From: Phytopseudomonas straminea
GTDB lineage: Bacteria > Pseudomonadota > Gammaproteobacteria > Pseudomonadales > Pseudomonadaceae
NCBI RefSeq assembly: GCF_900112645.1
Contig: NZ_FOMO01000004.1
Coordinates: 62,001-126,000, forward strand
Length of the DNA: 64,000 nucleotides
Direction of reading: 5' to 3'
The notes beneath the pieces are model-generated. The model did no database searches. It was given only the letters and a program-made list of their open reading frames with translations, and was not told the DNA's origin. Of this stretch, positions 1 to 15,069 are shown in pieces. A program made the position numbers and the translations under genes. How positions within the stretch are numbered: position 1 is the first letter of the stretch; every line of letters starts with the position of its first letter.

Positions 1-902
1 CCTTCTGCAGTGGCTGCAGGCGGAATCAGATCCTCTGAGGTCAGCTTCAGCCAGATCAGCACCGGGGCGCTGATGTAGACCGAGGAATAAGTACCGACCA
101 CGACACCGATCAGCAGGGTCAGCGCGAAGCCGGCCAGACTGTCACCACCGAAAACCAGCAGGGCGACAAGTGCCATGGCGGTCGAGGTGGAGGTCGCGAT
201 GGTACGCAACAGGGTCTGGGTGACCGATACGTCGATATTCTCGATGATGTCGGCCTTGCGCAGCATCCGGAAGTTCTCGCGAATGCGATCGTAGATGATG
301 ATGGTGTCGTTCAGCGAGTAACCCAGCATCGCCAGCACTGCCGCCATCACCGTCAGGTCGAACGGCACCTGGAAGAACGCCAGGATGCCGAGGGTGACGA
401 TCACGTCGTGAGCCAGCGAGGCAATGGCGCCAACGCCGAATTTCCACTGAAAGCGGAACGCCAGGTACAGCAGGATGCCGCCCAGGGCCAGCAGCATGGC
501 CAGGCCACCCTGGTCACGCAGCTCCTCGCCCACTTGCGGACCGACGAACTCGACGCGCTTGACCTCGAAAGAAGTCTCGGTATCGATATTGCGCAGCGCG
601 CCAGCGACCTGATTGCCCAGATCGGGCGAGTCGCCGGCCAGACGAACCAGCACGTCAGTGGTGGAGCCGAAACTCTGCACCACGGCGTCGGCATAACCGG
701 CCTGACCCAGCTCGCGCTTGATCAGCTCCAGATCGGCCGGCTTCTCGTAAGTCAGCTCGATCAGCGTACCGCCGGTGAAATCCAGGCCAAAGTTGAGGCC
801 ATGCTTGAACAGGCTACCCAGGCCAATAAGGCTGATAACCACGGTGATGGCGAACGCGACGTTGCGTATTGCCATGAACGGAATGCGGGATGGAAGTTTC
901 AT
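1..902 (-). CDS. secF: Protein translocase subunit SecF (3' end cut by window edge)
   Basis: Encodes the SecF partner of SecD, the inner-membrane pair that uses the proton motive force to help pull preproteins through SecYEG. The first 300 codons are visible with no stop, so only a short C-terminal end is missing relative to the usual length of about 300 residues. Visible features are an N-terminal membrane helix around residues 12-30, the conserved DFTGG motif at 41-45, a short periplasmic domain, and a membrane block containing the family signature SLNDTIIIYDRIREN. The ATG at 902 has a GAGG/AAGG purine stretch just upstream and lies 10 nt after the secD stop, so the two are co-transcribed. 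Confidence 0.95.
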   Translation of the reverse strand, partial: MKLPSRIPFMAIRNVAFAITVVISLIGLGSLFKHGLNFGLDFTGGTLIELTYEKPADLELIKRELGQAGYADAVVQSFGSTTDVLVRLAGDSPDLGNQVAGALRNIDTETSFEVKRVEFVGPQVGEELRDQGGLAMLLALGGILLYLAFRFQWKFGVGAIASLAHDVIVTLGILAFFQVPFDLTVMAAVLAMLGYSLNDTIIIYDRIRENFRMLRKADIIENIDVSVTQTLLRTIATSTSTAMALVALLVFGGDSLAGFALTLLIGVVVGTYSSVYISAPVLIWLKLTSEDLIPPAATAE

Positions 903-912
903 AGCCTTCACC

Positions 913-2781
913 TCAAATCCACAGTTTCTTGAAGTTACGGCCACCGAAGATCAGGTTAACCATGCCTCGGGTGAACATGATCGCGGTGAACATCGAGGTG
1001 ATGATCCCGATCGACAGCGTGACGGCGAAGCCCTTGATCGGCCCGGTCCCCAACCCGAACAGGATCGCACCGACCAGCAGCGTGGTCAGGTTACTGTCGA
1101 GAATCGCGGTGTAGGCACGGTCGAAGCCTTCGTGGATGGCGCGCTGTACCGACAGTCCATTATTGAGCTCCTCGCGAATACGCGAGTAGATCAGTACGTT
1201 AGCGTCGACCGCCATACCCAGCGTCAGCACGATACCGGCGATACCCGGCAGGGTCAGGGTGGCACCGATCACCGACATCAGACCGACCAGCAGGGTCAAG
1301 TTGAACGCCAGGGCGATGGTGGCCAGGAAGCCGAAGAAGCGGTAGATGCAGATCATGAACAGCGACACGAAGATCATCGCCCACTCGGTGGACTCGATGC
1401 CCTTGACGATGTTCTCGGCACCCAGGCTCGGACCGATGGTGCGCTCTTCGGCGAAGTACATTGGTGCGGCCAGACCACCGGCACGCAGCAGCAGCGCCAA
1501 CTCGGAGGACTCACCCTGTCCGTTCAGGCCGGTGATGCGGAATTGACTGCCCAGCGGCGACTGAATGGTTGCCAGGCTGATGATCTGCTTCTCTTCCTTG
1601 AAGGAGTCGACCTGCACTTCCTTCTCGACGCCGTCGACCATCTGCTTCACGTAGCGGGTCAGCGGGCGTTGTTCGATGAAGATCACCGCCATGCTGCGAC
1701 CCACGTTGCTGCGGGTAGCGCGGTTCATCAGATCACCGCCATGGCCATCCAGACGGATGTTGACCTGCGGACGGCCGTTCTCGTCAAAACTTGCCTGAGC
1801 ATCGGTAACCTGGTCACCGGTGATGATCAGCTCACGTTCGAGCTGAACCGGCGGGCGACCTTCCTCGCGGAAGCCGAACTGCTCGGTGGTGCCGCGCGGC
1901 GCATTCGGGTCGGCCGCCAGACGAAATTCCAGGTTGGCGGTCTTGCCGAGAATACGCTTGGCTTCGGCGGTGTCCTGCACGCCCGGCAGCTCGACCACGA
2001 TGCGGTTCGCGCCCTGGCGCTGCACCAGCGGCTCGGCGACGCCCAGCTCGTTGACCCGGTTGCGCACCGTAGTCAGGTTCTGGCGGATCGAATATTCGCG
2101 GATTTCGGCGATCTTGGCCGGCGTCATGGTCACGCGCAGCACTTGCTGGCCGCCACGCTCCTGCGCCTCGAGGTTGAAATCCTTGTAATCCTTGCGGATC
2201 AGCTGTTCGGCCTTGGCCAGGGTGTCGGCATCAGCGAAGCCCAGCTGAATGGCGCCACCTTGCTGCGGCATGCTGCGATAACGCACACGTTCCTTGCGCA
2301 GCAGGCTCTTGATCTCACCCTCGTAGACTTGGCGACGGACTTCCAGGGCCTTGTCCATGTCGACTTCGAGCAGGAAGTGCACACCGCCGGAGAGATCGAG
2401 ACCGAGTTTCATCGGGCTGGCGCCAACCTTGCGCAGCCACTCGGGAGTGGTCTGGGCCAGGTTCAGGGCTACCACGAAGTTGTCGCCCAGTACCTTGCGC
2501 ACGACATCCTTGGCCGGCAGCTGATCGCCCTGGCTGACCAGGCGAATCAGACCGCTACGGCCGTGCTCGCCAACGCTCGCCGCCTTGACCTCAAGACCCG
2601 CCTCGGTCAGCGCCTTGCTGACGCGGTCGAGGTCAGCCTCGGTGATGGTCTGCGCCGAACTGGCCCCGCTGATCTGGATCGCCGGGTCATCGGGGTAAAG
2701 GTTGGGTGCGGAATAAATCAGACTGACGATCAGCACAGCTGCGATCAGCAGGTACTTCCACAAAGGGTATTTGTTGAGCAT
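913..2781 (-). CDS. secD: Protein translocase subunit SecD
   Basis: A complete 622-residue SecD, a normal length for the genus. There is one N-terminal membrane helix (about residues 8-25), then a large periplasmic domain that includes the conserved GLDLSGG motif (127-133). The C-terminal six-helix RND-like block begins near 455 and carries the GMAVDANVLIYSRIREE signature from residue 522. It acts with SecF and YajC in the inner membrane. It lies between yajC and secF on the same strand, the standard proteobacterial order. A GC-rich perfect hairpin lies in the gap to yajC. Confidence 0.97.
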   Translation of the reverse strand: MLNKYPLWKYLLIAAVLIVSLIYSAPNLYPDDPAIQISGASSAQTITEADLDRVSKALTEAGLEVKAASVGEHGRSGLIRLVSQGDQLPAKDVVRKVLGDNFVVALNLAQTTPEWLRKVGASPMKLGLDLSGGVHFLLEVDMDKALEVRRQVYEGEIKSLLRKERVRYRSMPQQGGAIQLGFADADTLAKAEQLIRKDYKDFNLEAQERGGQQVLRVTMTPAKIAEIREYSIRQNLTTVRNRVNELGVAEPLVQRQGANRIVVELPGVQDTAEAKRILGKTANLEFRLAADPNAPRGTTEQFGFREEGRPPVQLERELIITGDQVTDAQASFDENGRPQVNIRLDGHGGDLMNRATRSNVGRSMAVIFIEQRPLTRYVKQMVDGVEKEVQVDSFKEEKQIISLATIQSPLGSQFRITGLNGQGESSELALLLRAGGLAAPMYFAEERTIGPSLGAENIVKGIESTEWAMIFVSLFMICIYRFFGFLATIALAFNLTLLVGLMSVIGATLTLPGIAGIVLTLGMAVDANVLIYSRIREELNNGLSVQRAIHEGFDRAYTAILDSNLTTLLVGAILFGLGTGPIKGFAVTLSIGIITSMFTAIMFTRGMVNLIFGGRNFKKLWI

Positions 2782-2803
2782 GAATGACGCCGCCCGCTTA
2801 TGA

Positions 2804-2828
2804 CGCGGGGCGCAATATGCGCCCCGCG
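2804..2828. other. GC-rich intercistronic hairpin between yajC and secD
   Basis: A perfect 11-bp stem (CGCGGGGCGCA paired with TGCGCCCCGCG) closed by the triloop ATA. It lies in the 73-nt gap between the yajC stop and the secD start. No T-run follows on the transcribed minus strand, so it is not a standard intrinsic terminator. An mRNA-stability or processing element is more likely. Confidence 0.6.
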
Positions 2829-2854
2829 GGATGGATGAAACTGGAACAGAGGAA

Positions 2855-3190
2855 TTAGATGGCTTTCAGCGTGCCTTTCGGCAGAGTTGCCGCAACGGCT
2901 GCTTTCTGGATCTTCAGCTCGACGGTGTCGGACACTTCGATGACCACGAAGTCGTCGCTGACCTTGGAAACCTTGCCGGCGATGCCGCCGCTGGTTACCA
3001 CTTCGTCACCCTTCTGCAGATTGCCGAGCAGGTTCTTGTGCTCCTTGGCGCGCTTGGCCTGAGGGCGCCAGATCATCAGGTAGAAGATGACCAGAAAGCC
3101 GATCAGGAAGATCCACTCGAAACCGGTGCCAGCTGGGCCGGCAGCAGGGCCAGCGGCATCAGCGTAGGCAGCGGGAATAAAAAAGCTCAT
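2855..3190 (-). CDS. yajC: Sec translocon accessory protein YajC
   Basis: A 111-residue small membrane protein that associates with SecDF. It has one transmembrane helix at about residues 24-42, followed by the basic stretch WRPQAKRAKEH and a small cytoplasmic domain with GDEVVTSGGIAGKV, which is typical of the family. The open frame extends further upstream, but the start at 3190 (MSFFIPAAYA) has an AGGAG ribosome binding site seven bases upstream and matches family N-termini. It sits between tgt and secD, as in most gammaproteobacteria. Confidence 0.96.
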   Translation of the reverse strand: MSFFIPAAYADAAGPAAGPAGTGFEWIFLIGFLVIFYLMIWRPQAKRAKEHKNLLGNLQKGDEVVTSGGIAGKVSKVSDDFVVIEVSDTVELKIQKAAVAATLPKGTLKAI

Positions 3191-3228
3191 TTGACACTCC
3201 TGTTGAAAGATCTTTTGGCCATCGAAAG

Positions 3229-5408
<2,180 letters not shown>

Positions 5409-5479
5409 GATCGGAAGTGTGTCGTACTGCAGGGCGGAGCAGCTTACCGGAATTCCCTGCAAGTGACCACGCGAGCGCA

Positions 5480-5508
5480 TTGACCAATGGCATCTTGCTC
5501 CCTATACT
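5480..5508 (+). promoter_or_regulatory. Sigma70 promoter of the tRNA-Leu gene
   Basis: The -35 element TTGACC (5480-5485) and the -10 element TATACT (5503-5508) are separated by exactly 17 nt. The predicted start, near 5515, is a few bases before the tRNA at 5522. It is the best consensus promoter I noticed in the window. Confidence 0.8.
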
Positions 5509-5521
5509 GCGCCGCCATTGT

Positions 5522-5606
5522 GCCCCGGTGGCGGAACCGGTAGACGCGGCGGATTCAAAATCCGTTTTCGAAAGAAGTGGGAGTTCGAGTCTCCCCCGGG
5601 GCACCA
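5522..5606 (+). tRNA. tRNA-Leu (anticodon CAA)
   Basis: An 85-nt class II tRNA read directly from the sequence. The acceptor stem is GCCCCGG paired with CCGGGGC, followed by discriminator A and an encoded CCA (5604-5606). The anticodon arm GCGGA-TTCAAAA-TCCGT exposes CAA, which reads UUG codons. A long variable arm is present, and the T arm contains GTTCGAGTC. The strong promoter directly upstream supports expression. The antisense reading frame across this gene is an artefact. Confidence 0.97.
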
Positions 5607-5792
5607 TATATCCTTCAACTGTTGCCAGTTTTTGACAGTTCGCACTGAAACAGTGCCGTGTGTCGCCTCGATGCACTTGCTTGAGCCATTATAAAAACCC
5701 ATCTGAATCTGCACCAAACACTCACGTAAATTACGTGGGTTTTCGCGTGCCCGAAGGGTTGGCATTTGCGCAAAAGTTAGCGTAGAGTTCAG
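5607..5792. other. AT-richer gene-free stretch downstream of tRNA-Leu
   Basis: No convincing gene. The DNA is visibly richer in A/T than its surroundings and contains a small inverted repeat (CACGT-AAATT-ACGTG followed by GGTTTT, around 5723) that could terminate the tRNA transcript weakly. A minus-strand frame crosses the stretch but continues through the tRNA and has no family features. It might be the residue of an old integration at the tRNA 3' end; no integrase or repeated tRNA end is visible. Confidence 0.4.
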
Positions 5793-5949
5793 CCACTGTG
5801 TTTGCATGGGTCGCCGAGAATCGTGACCTGATGCAGTAGATCGCCCTAGATCCGCTACATCCCGTTCGACTTCCATCACTCCTTGCAACCAGTCTTCAGT
5901 CCTCTACACATGGAGGCTGTCATCAACTCAAGTTCCAAGGATAAGAGAC
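5793..5949 (+). promoter_or_regulatory. Long 5' leader of the cold-shock gene, conserved with the leader at 59296
   Basis: The 157 nt before the cold-shock ATG share ordered blocks with the leader of the second cold-shock gene. Both contain CCACTGTG, then TGCATG, GAATCG, GATGC, TAGAT, GATCC, ACATC, CGACT and TTGCA in the same order with small gaps. Long structured leaders are typical of cold-shock mRNAs, so an RNA-level temperature or autoregulatory role is plausible. Confidence 0.6.
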
Positions 5950-6162
5950 ATGTCGAATCGTCAGAACGGTACCGTCAAGTGGTTTAACGACGAGAAAGGT
6001 TTTGGTTTTATCACTCCAGAAAGCGGTCCGGATCTGTTCGTACATTTCCGCGCTATCGAAGGTAACGGCTTCAAGAGCCTGAAAGAAGGCCAGAAAGTTA
6101 GCTTCGTTGCTGTACAAGGTCAAAAAGGCATGCAGGCTGACCAGGTTCAAATCCAGGAATAA
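5950..6162 (+). CDS. Cold-shock domain protein (CspA/CapB type)
   Basis: A 70-residue single-domain cold-shock protein that binds single-stranded RNA/DNA and melts mRNA structure. Both nucleic-acid-binding motifs are present: the RNP1 block GFGFITPE and the RNP2 block LFVHF, after the usual start [11 protein letters not shown]. It is a paralogue of the gene at 59442, with a similar leader. The ribosome binding site is AAGGA, about nine bases before the ATG. A strong terminator follows directly, so the gene is monocistronic. Several Pseudomonas paralogues exist; I do not assign a specific name. Confidence 0.95.
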   Translation: MSNRQNGTVKWFNDEKGFGFITPESGPDLFVHFRAIEGNGFKSLKEGQKVSFVAVQGQKGMQADQVQIQE

Positions 6163-6173
6163 GCCGCTGCTCT

Positions 6174-6206
6174 AAAAAACCCCTGACTCACGTCAGGGGT
6201 TTTTTT
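6174..6206 (+). terminator. Intrinsic terminator of the cold-shock gene
   Basis: Stem CCCCTGAC / GTCAGGGG with a four-base loop, an A-run before it and seven Ts after it. It begins 12 nt after the stop codon. Confidence 0.92.
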
Positions 6207-6259
6207 ATGCCTGCAACTTAGCATCCGTGCTTTAACTGTCATCCACGCGAATCCCGACA

Positions 6260-6754
6260 ATGCCCAACCACGCACTGCGCCCCCAGGGCGATTTCCCTTC
6301 GGCAGGCCTCGGCCGGCGCCTGGCCGCCATGCTATATGACAGCTTTCTGTGCATCGCCCTGCTGATCGTCGTGGGTTTTGTCTACAAGCTGATTCAGATG
6401 GCCATCTATGGCGAAGCGCAGTTGCGGCAATGGGCCGACGCCGGCGCCCTGGATCATGACCCGCTGCTTTCCAGCCTGCTATTGCTGAGCCTGTTCGGCT
6501 TCTTCGCCAAGTTCTGGACCCACGGCGGTCAGACCCTGGGCATGCAGGTGTGGGGCATTCGCGTCCAGAACGCGGACGGCACAGCGATCAGTCTCTGGCA
6601 GGCGCTGATGCGTTTCCTGGTCGCGATGGCGTCCTGGCTGGCGCTGGGACTGGGCTTTCTATGGGTGCTGATCGACAAGCGCAAGCGCAGCTGGCACGAC
6701 CTGTACTCGAACAGCATCATCGTGCGCCTGCCCAAGCAGGCGCATCGCAAATGA
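6260..6754 (+). CDS. RDD family membrane protein
   Basis: A 164-residue integral membrane protein with an RDD-type domain. The N-terminal GLGRRLAAMLYDSFLC carries the conserved Arg and Asp of the family. Helices are visible around residues 29-50 and 72-90, followed by the loop GGQTLGMQVWGIRV and a third helix near 117-140. The end, IDKRKRSWHDLYSNSIIV, is also typical. Function within the family is mostly unknown; some members are linked to ion transport. It converges on lptG, with a GC hairpin between them. Confidence 0.85.
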   Translation: MPNHALRPQGDFPSAGLGRRLAAMLYDSFLCIALLIVVGFVYKLIQMAIYGEAQLRQWADAGALDHDPLLSSLLLLSLFGFFAKFWTHGGQTLGMQVWGIRVQNADGTAISLWQALMRFLVAMASWLALGLGFLWVLIDKRKRSWHDLYSNSIIVRLPKQAHRK

Positions 6755-6787
6755 AGAGCGCTGGAAGCTTGAAGAAGAAATGAAACG

Positions 6788-6820
6788 GCGTGCCCTCTCC
6801 CATTAAAGGAAAGGGCACGC
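6788..6820. terminator. Hairpin between convergent RDD gene and lptG
   Basis: The arms GCGTGCCCT and AAGGGCACGC pair around a loop of about 14 nt, in the gap between two converging genes. There is no clear T-run on either strand, so termination efficiency is uncertain. Confidence 0.5.
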
Positions 6821-6825
6821 GTCGA

Positions 6826-10627
<3,802 letters not shown>

Positions 10628-10738
10628 CCACCAGCGATGTGAGAGCGGCCGCCCTGGCCGCCCTCTTCACCACACGACAATACTGCCCACCGTGCTTTTC
10701 GCTTGAAGCTTGCCGCTTGAAGCCCGACACTTGCCGCC

Positions 10739-11158
10739 ATGCCCCGAATCGAATTCTACGTACTGTCGTCGGCCACCCCAGCCGAACGCCTGCGCGCTGC
10801 CTGCCAGCTTGCCGGCAAAGCCTGGCGAGCCGGCTTGCCGGTGTTCCTGCGCGGTCGCGACAGCGCGCAATGCAACGAACTCGACGAGCTGCTCTGGCGA
10901 GCCCGCCAGGAAAGCTTCATCCCCCACGGCCTGCATCAGGATGATCCGCACGGACCGGTGGTGATCGGCCTGGACGAAGAGCCCGCGGCGCAGCAAGCAG
11001 TGCTGATCAACCTCAGCAGCACGCTCAGCCCGCATATCGACCGTTTCAGCCGGGTGATCGAGATCGTCAACCAGGAACCCGACCTGCTGACCGCCTGCCG
11101 GGAGAATTTCCGCAGTTACCGGCAGCGCGGCTATGATCCCAAACGTGTCGAACTGTAG
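10739..11158 (+). CDS. holC: DNA polymerase III subunit chi
   Basis: The chi subunit links the clamp loader, through psi, to single-strand DNA-binding protein during replication. The protein has 139 residues, close to family length. It opens with RIEFYVLSS and contains the HolC blocks CQLAGKAWRAGLPVFLR, ELLWRARQESFIPHGL and VLINLSSTLSPHIDRFSRVIEIV. It lies 111 nt after pepA and 9 nt before the next small gene, within the conserved pepA-holC-valS neighbourhood. Confidence 0.95.
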   Translation: MPRIEFYVLSSATPAERLRAACQLAGKAWRAGLPVFLRGRDSAQCNELDELLWRARQESFIPHGLHQDDPHGPVVIGLDEEPAAQQAVLINLSSTLSPHIDRFSRVIEIVNQEPDLLTACRENFRSYRQRGYDPKRVEL

Positions 11159-11167
11159 ACCCCTGCC

Positions 11168-11575
11168 ATGGACAACCTGAACCCTCCCCACAAACCCGGC
11201 GCCCTGCTCAGCGATCTCGAATCGATTCGCGAACTGCTCGATGACGACCTCGACCCGCCGCTACTCACTGACAAGTTCGACCCGGACGACATCCCCGTAC
11301 TCTCCGACGTGGTACGCGCCCCCGAACCGGTTCTCGCCGCGCAACCCGCCGTTCCGGTCAGCGCCGCCGGCATCGCTTCCGAGGACGAGCTGCGCCAGAC
11401 CGTGCAACGCGCCATTGGCCGTGACAACGAGATCAATCGCCTGGACACCGAGCTGCGCGCCGCGGCACAACTGCTGCTGCAGGATGTGATCGACGACTTC
11501 GTGCCGCAGATCGAGGCCGAACTCAAGCGCCGCTTGCAGGCACGTCTCAACCGCCTGCTGCCTCCACGTCGCTGA
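11168..11575 (+). CDS. Conserved small protein between holC and valS
   Basis: A 135-residue soluble protein with no catalytic motif I recognise. The first half is acidic and low in structure (LLDDDLDPPLLTDKFDPDDIP), then comes a Pro/Ala linker and a predicted amphipathic alpha-helical C-terminus rich in Glu, Arg and Leu that ends in basic residues. It occupies the slot where P. aeruginosa has a hypothetical gene between holC and valS, so position is conserved. Some databases may label it as polymerase III-related by proximity; the sequence does not show that. Confidence 0.8.
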   Translation: MDNLNPPHKPGALLSDLESIRELLDDDLDPPLLTDKFDPDDIPVLSDVVRAPEPVLAAQPAVPVSAAGIASEDELRQTVQRAIGRDNEINRLDTELRAAAQLLLQDVIDDFVPQIEAELKRRLQARLNRLLPPRR

Positions 11576-11700
11576 CCCTCCCCCTGCCCTGACAGCGTTT
11601 TCCCGCTCGACCGATAGCCGCGAGAGCGGAAGAAAACTGCGCGGCGGTTGGTTATACTGCTCGGCTTTTCCGATCAGACGCCAGAAGGGTCCCGCCGCGC

Positions 11701-14532
11701 ATGGACAAGACCTACCAGCCCCACGCCATCGAAACCGCCCTGTACGAAAACTGGGAGGCGAAGGGCTACTTCGCTCCGCAGGGTTCGGGTGAGCCCTACA
11801 CCATCATGATCCCGCCGCCGAACGTCACCGGCAGCCTGCACATGGGCCACGGTTTCAACAACGCGATCATGGACGCGCTGATCCGTTTCCGCCGCATGCA
11901 GGGCCGCAACACCCTGTGGCAGCCGGGTACCGACCACGCCGGTATCGCCACCCAGATGGTGGTGGAGCGTCAACTGGCCGCCCAAGGCATCGACCGCCAC
12001 GATCTGGGCCGCGAGAAGTTCTTAGGCAAGGTCTGGGAATGGAAGAACGAGTCCGGTGGCACCATCACCCGGCAGATCCGCCGCCTGGGCAGCTCGGTGG
12101 ACTGGTCGCGCGAGCGCTTCACCATGGATGACGGCCTGTCCGAAGCGGTCAAGGAAGCCTTCGTGCGTCTGCACGAGGACGGCCTGATCTACCGCGGCAA
12201 GCGCCTGGTCAACTGGGACACCAAGTTCCACACTGCGATCTCCGACCTCGAAGTGGAAAACCACGACGAGAAGGGCCACCTGTGGAACCTGCGCTACCCG
12301 TTGGCCGACGGCAACAAGACCGCCGAAGGCAACGACTACCTGATCGTCGCCACCACCCGCCCGGAAACCCTGCTCGGTGACGCCGCCGTGGCCGTGCACC
12401 CGGAAGACGAACGCTACAAGGCGCTGATCGGCCAGTACGTCGAGCTGCCACTGGTAGGCCGCCGCATCCCGATCATCGCCGACGATTATTGCGACCCGGA
12501 GTTCGGCACCGGCTGCGTGAAGATCACCCCGGCCCACGACTTCAACGACTACGAAGTCGGCAAGCGCCACAACCTGCCGCTGATCAACATCTTCGACAAG
12601 GACGCCGCCGTCCTGCCGGGCGCGCAGATCTTCAACCTCGACGGCAGCGTCAACGCCCTGCTCGACGCCAGCCTGCCCGCTGCCTACGCCGGCCTGGATC
12701 GCTTCGAGGCACGCAAGCGCATCGTCGCCGACATCGACACCCTGGGCCTGCTGGACAAGATCGATGACCATGCCCTGAAGGTGCCCAAGGGCGACCGCTC
12801 CGGCACCGTCATCGAGCCATGGCTGACCGATCAGTGGTACGTCTCCACCAAACCGCTGGCCGAAAAGGCCATCGCGGTGGTCGAGAGCGGCGAAATCCAG
12901 TTCGTGCCCAAGCAGTACGAAAACATGTACTTCAGCTGGATGCGCGACATCCAGGACTGGTGCATCAGCCGTCAGCTGTGGTGGGGCCACCGCATTCCGG
13001 CCTGGTACGACGAAGCCGGCAACGTCTACGTGGGCCGCGACGAAGCCGAAGTGCGTGCCAAGCACAGCCTGGGCGATATCGCCCTGCGCCAGGACGATGA
13101 CGTCCTGGATACCTGGTTCAGCTCCGGTCTGTGGACCTTCTCGACCCTCGGCTGGCCCGAGCAGACCGAGTTCCTGAAGACCTTCCACCCCACCGACGTG
13201 CTGGTCACCGGTTTCGACATCATCTTCTTCTGGGTCGCCCGGATGATCATGATGTCCACCCACCTGACCGGACAGATCCCGTTCAAGACCGTCTACGTGC
13301 ACGGCCTGGTGCGCGACGGCCAGGGCCAGAAGATGTCCAAGTCCAAGGGCAACGTGCTCGACCCGCTGGACATCGTCGACGGCATCGACCTGGAAACCCT
13401 GCTGGCCAAACGCACCAGCGGCATGATGCAGCCCAAGCTCGCCGAGAAGATCGCCAAGCAGACCAAGGCCGAATTCCCGGAAGGCATCGCCAGCTACGGC
13501 ACCGACGCCCTGCGTTTCACCTTCTGTTCGCTGGCCACCACCGGCCGCGACGTGAAGTTCGACATGGGCCGCGTCGAGGGCTATCGCAACTTCTGCAACA
13601 AGCTGTGGAACGCCGCCAACTTCGTCATCGAGAACACCGATGGCCAGGACACCGGTGTGAATGGTGAACAAGTCGATCTGTCGCCGGTCGATCGCTGGAT
13701 CATCTCCGCGCTGCAGCGTTGCGAGCAGGACGTGACCCGACACCTCGACGCCTTCCGCTTCGACCTGGCCACCCAGGCCCTGTACGAATTCGTCTGGGAC
13801 GAGTACTGCGCCTGGTACTTGGAACTGGTCAAGCCGGTGCTGTGGGACGAGTATGCCCCCATCGAGCGCCAGCGCGGCACCCGCCGCACGCTGGTGCGTG
13901 TGCTGGAAGTGATCCTGCGTCTGGCTCACCCGTTCATGCCGTTCATCACCGAAGAGATCTGGCAGCGTATCAAGGGCCAGGCCGGCGTCAGCGGCGAAAC
14001 GCTGATGCTGCAACCCTGGCCGGTGGCCAACGAAAGCCGCATCGATGCGGCGGCCGAGGGCGACATCGAGTGGGTCAAGCAACTGATGCTCGGCGTACGG
14101 CAGATCCGTGGCGAGATGAAGATCTCCATGGCCAAGCGTATCGACGTCATCCTCGCCAACGCCAATGCCGAAGACCTGCGCCGCCTCAACGACAACGCCC
14201 CGCTGCTCAACAAGCTGGCCAAGTTCGAGTCGGTGAAGGTGCTCGCTGCCGGCGAGCAAGCGCCGATGTCCGCTACCGCCCTGGTCGGCGACATGCAGGT
14301 GCTGGTGCCCATGGCCGGCCTGATCGACAAGGAAGCCGAGCTGGCGCGCCTGGACAAGGAAATCCAGCGCCTGGAAGGCGAAGCCAAGCGGGTTGGCGGC
14401 AAGCTGGCCAACGAAGGCTTCGTCGCCAAGGCACCGGCCGAAGTGCTCGAGAAGGAACGCGCCAAGCTGGCCGAGGCCGAGCAGGCCCTTGCCAATCTGC
14501 TGGAACAGCGCGGCAAGATCGCCAGCCTGTAA
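11701..14532 (+). CDS. valS: Valine-tRNA ligase
   Basis: A class I aminoacyl-tRNA synthetase charging tRNA-Val, full length at 943 residues. The HIGH-type motif is HMGH (47-50) after PPPNVTGS, and KMSKS is at 544-548. The tryptophan-rich block [25 protein letters not shown], the CP1 editing region, the anticodon-binding domain and the C-terminal coiled coil (about 875-940) are all present. A TATACT box at 11653-11658 may be its promoter. A strong terminator follows. Confidence 0.98.
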   Translation: MDKTYQPHAIETALYENWEAKGYFAPQGSGEPYTIMIPPPNVTGSLHMGHGFNNAIMDALIRFRRMQGRNTLWQPGTDHAGIATQMVVERQLAAQGIDRHDLGREKFLGKVWEWKNESGGTITRQIRRLGSSVDWSRERFTMDDGLSEAVKEAFVRLHEDGLIYRGKRLVNWDTKFHTAISDLEVENHDEKGHLWNLRYPLADGNKTAEGNDYLIVATTRPETLLGDAAVAVHPEDERYKALIGQYVELPLVGRRIPIIADDYCDPEFGTGCVKITPAHDFNDYEVGKRHNLPLINIFDKDAAVLPGAQIFNLDGSVNALLDASLPAAYAGLDRFEARKRIVADIDTLGLLDKIDDHALKVPKGDRSGTVIEPWLTDQWYVSTKPLAEKAIAVVESGEIQFVPKQYENMYFSWMRDIQDWCISRQLWWGHRIPAWYDEAGNVYVGRDEAEVRAKHSLGDIALRQDDDVLDTWFSSGLWTFSTLGWPEQTEFLKTFHPTDVLVTGFDIIFFWVARMIMMSTHLTGQIPFKTVYVHGLVRDGQGQKMSKSKGNVLDPLDIVDGIDLETLLAKRTSGMMQPKLAEKIAKQTKAEFPEGIASYGTDALRFTFCSLATTGRDVKFDMGRVEGYRNFCNKLWNAANFVIENTDGQDTGVNGEQVDLSPVDRWIISALQRCEQDVTRHLDAFRFDLATQALYEFVWDEYCAWYLELVKPVLWDEYAPIERQRGTRRTLVRVLEVILRLAHPFMPFITEEIWQRIKGQAGVSGETLMLQPWPVANESRIDAAAEGDIEWVKQLMLGVRQIRGEMKISMAKRIDVILANANAEDLRRLNDNAPLLNKLAKFESVKVLAAGEQAPMSATALVGDMQVLVPMAGLIDKEAELARLDKEIQRLEGEAKRVGGKLANEGFVAKAPAEVLEKERAKLAEAEQALANLLEQRGKIASL

Positions 14533-14544
14533 ACCATTGCGCTG

Positions 14545-14590
14545 AAAAAACGGCCCGCCGCGGTAACGACCCGGCGGGCCGTTTTCGTTT
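14545..14590 (+). terminator. Intrinsic terminator after valS
   Basis: A 10-bp stem CGGCCCGCCG / CGGCGGGCCG with an 11-nt loop, preceded by six As and followed by TTTTCGTTT. It closes the pepA-holC-valS region. Confidence 0.9.
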
Positions 14591-14647
14591 ATGGGCATGC
14601 CGTGTCGCATCAGGCAGTATGCTCTCGACTCTTCACACGATCGGACG

Positions 14648-14950
14648 ATGCAAATGGACGTGAGCAAGACCAAGACCAGCTTCTACCGCCGCCTCTACGT
14701 GGCCTGGCTGATCGACAGCGGCAGCGCCGATAACGTGCCCGCCCTGATGGCCGCCACCGGCATGCCCCGGCGCACCGCCCAGGACACCCTGAGCGCCCTG
14801 GAGGAGCTGGATATCCGCTGCGAATTCCAGCAACAGGATGGCGAGCGCAACAATGCCGGCAGTTACGTGATCCGCGACTGGGGCGCCATCGACAAGCGCT
14901 GGATTGCAGCCAACCTGCAGCAGATCAAGACGGTGCTGGGCTATCCCTGA
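14648..14950 (+). CDS. Small winged-helix DNA-binding protein
   Basis: A 100-residue protein. YVAWLIDSGSADNVPALMAATGMPRRTAQDTLSALEEL forms a clear helix-turn-helix with a recognition helix (PRRTAQDTLSAL), followed by a wing-like hairpin with GSYVIRDWG. It could be a transcription regulator; no ligand domain is present. I start at 14648 (MQMDVSKTK); a second ATG at 14654 is two codons in. It stands alone between the valS terminator and an SLC13-type permease, which could be a target, though no operator is obvious. Confidence 0.75.
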   Translation: MQMDVSKTKTSFYRRLYVAWLIDSGSADNVPALMAATGMPRRTAQDTLSALEELDIRCEFQQQDGERNNAGSYVIRDWGAIDKRWIAANLQQIKTVLGYP

Positions 14951-15069
14951 GAACCTGCTCGAAGGCTGCTGCACGTCGACACTGCCTTTGTGGGGCCGCC
15001 TAGGCCTTGCATCGTTCCAGCTCGCGAGCCGTTGAACAGGCTCTGAAACCTCCCCGGCAAGGAGCACAA

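Noticed and set aside
775..2787. A 670-codon plus-strand frame opposite secD
   Set aside because: Antisense shadow of secD with low-complexity composition and no homology that I recognise.
5502..5888. A 128-codon minus-strand frame containing the tRNA-Leu complement
   Set aside because: The C-terminal part is simply the reverse complement of the tRNA. Such frames are recurrent false annotations.
10690..10735. Repeated GCTTGAAG motifs between pepA and holC
   Set aside because: Too short and degenerate to call an element. Similar fragments near 6770 and 40310 may be common intergenic debris.
12022..14673. An 883-codon minus-strand frame opposite valS
   Set aside because: It mirrors valS codon bias, has no recognisable domain, and crosses the valS terminator.
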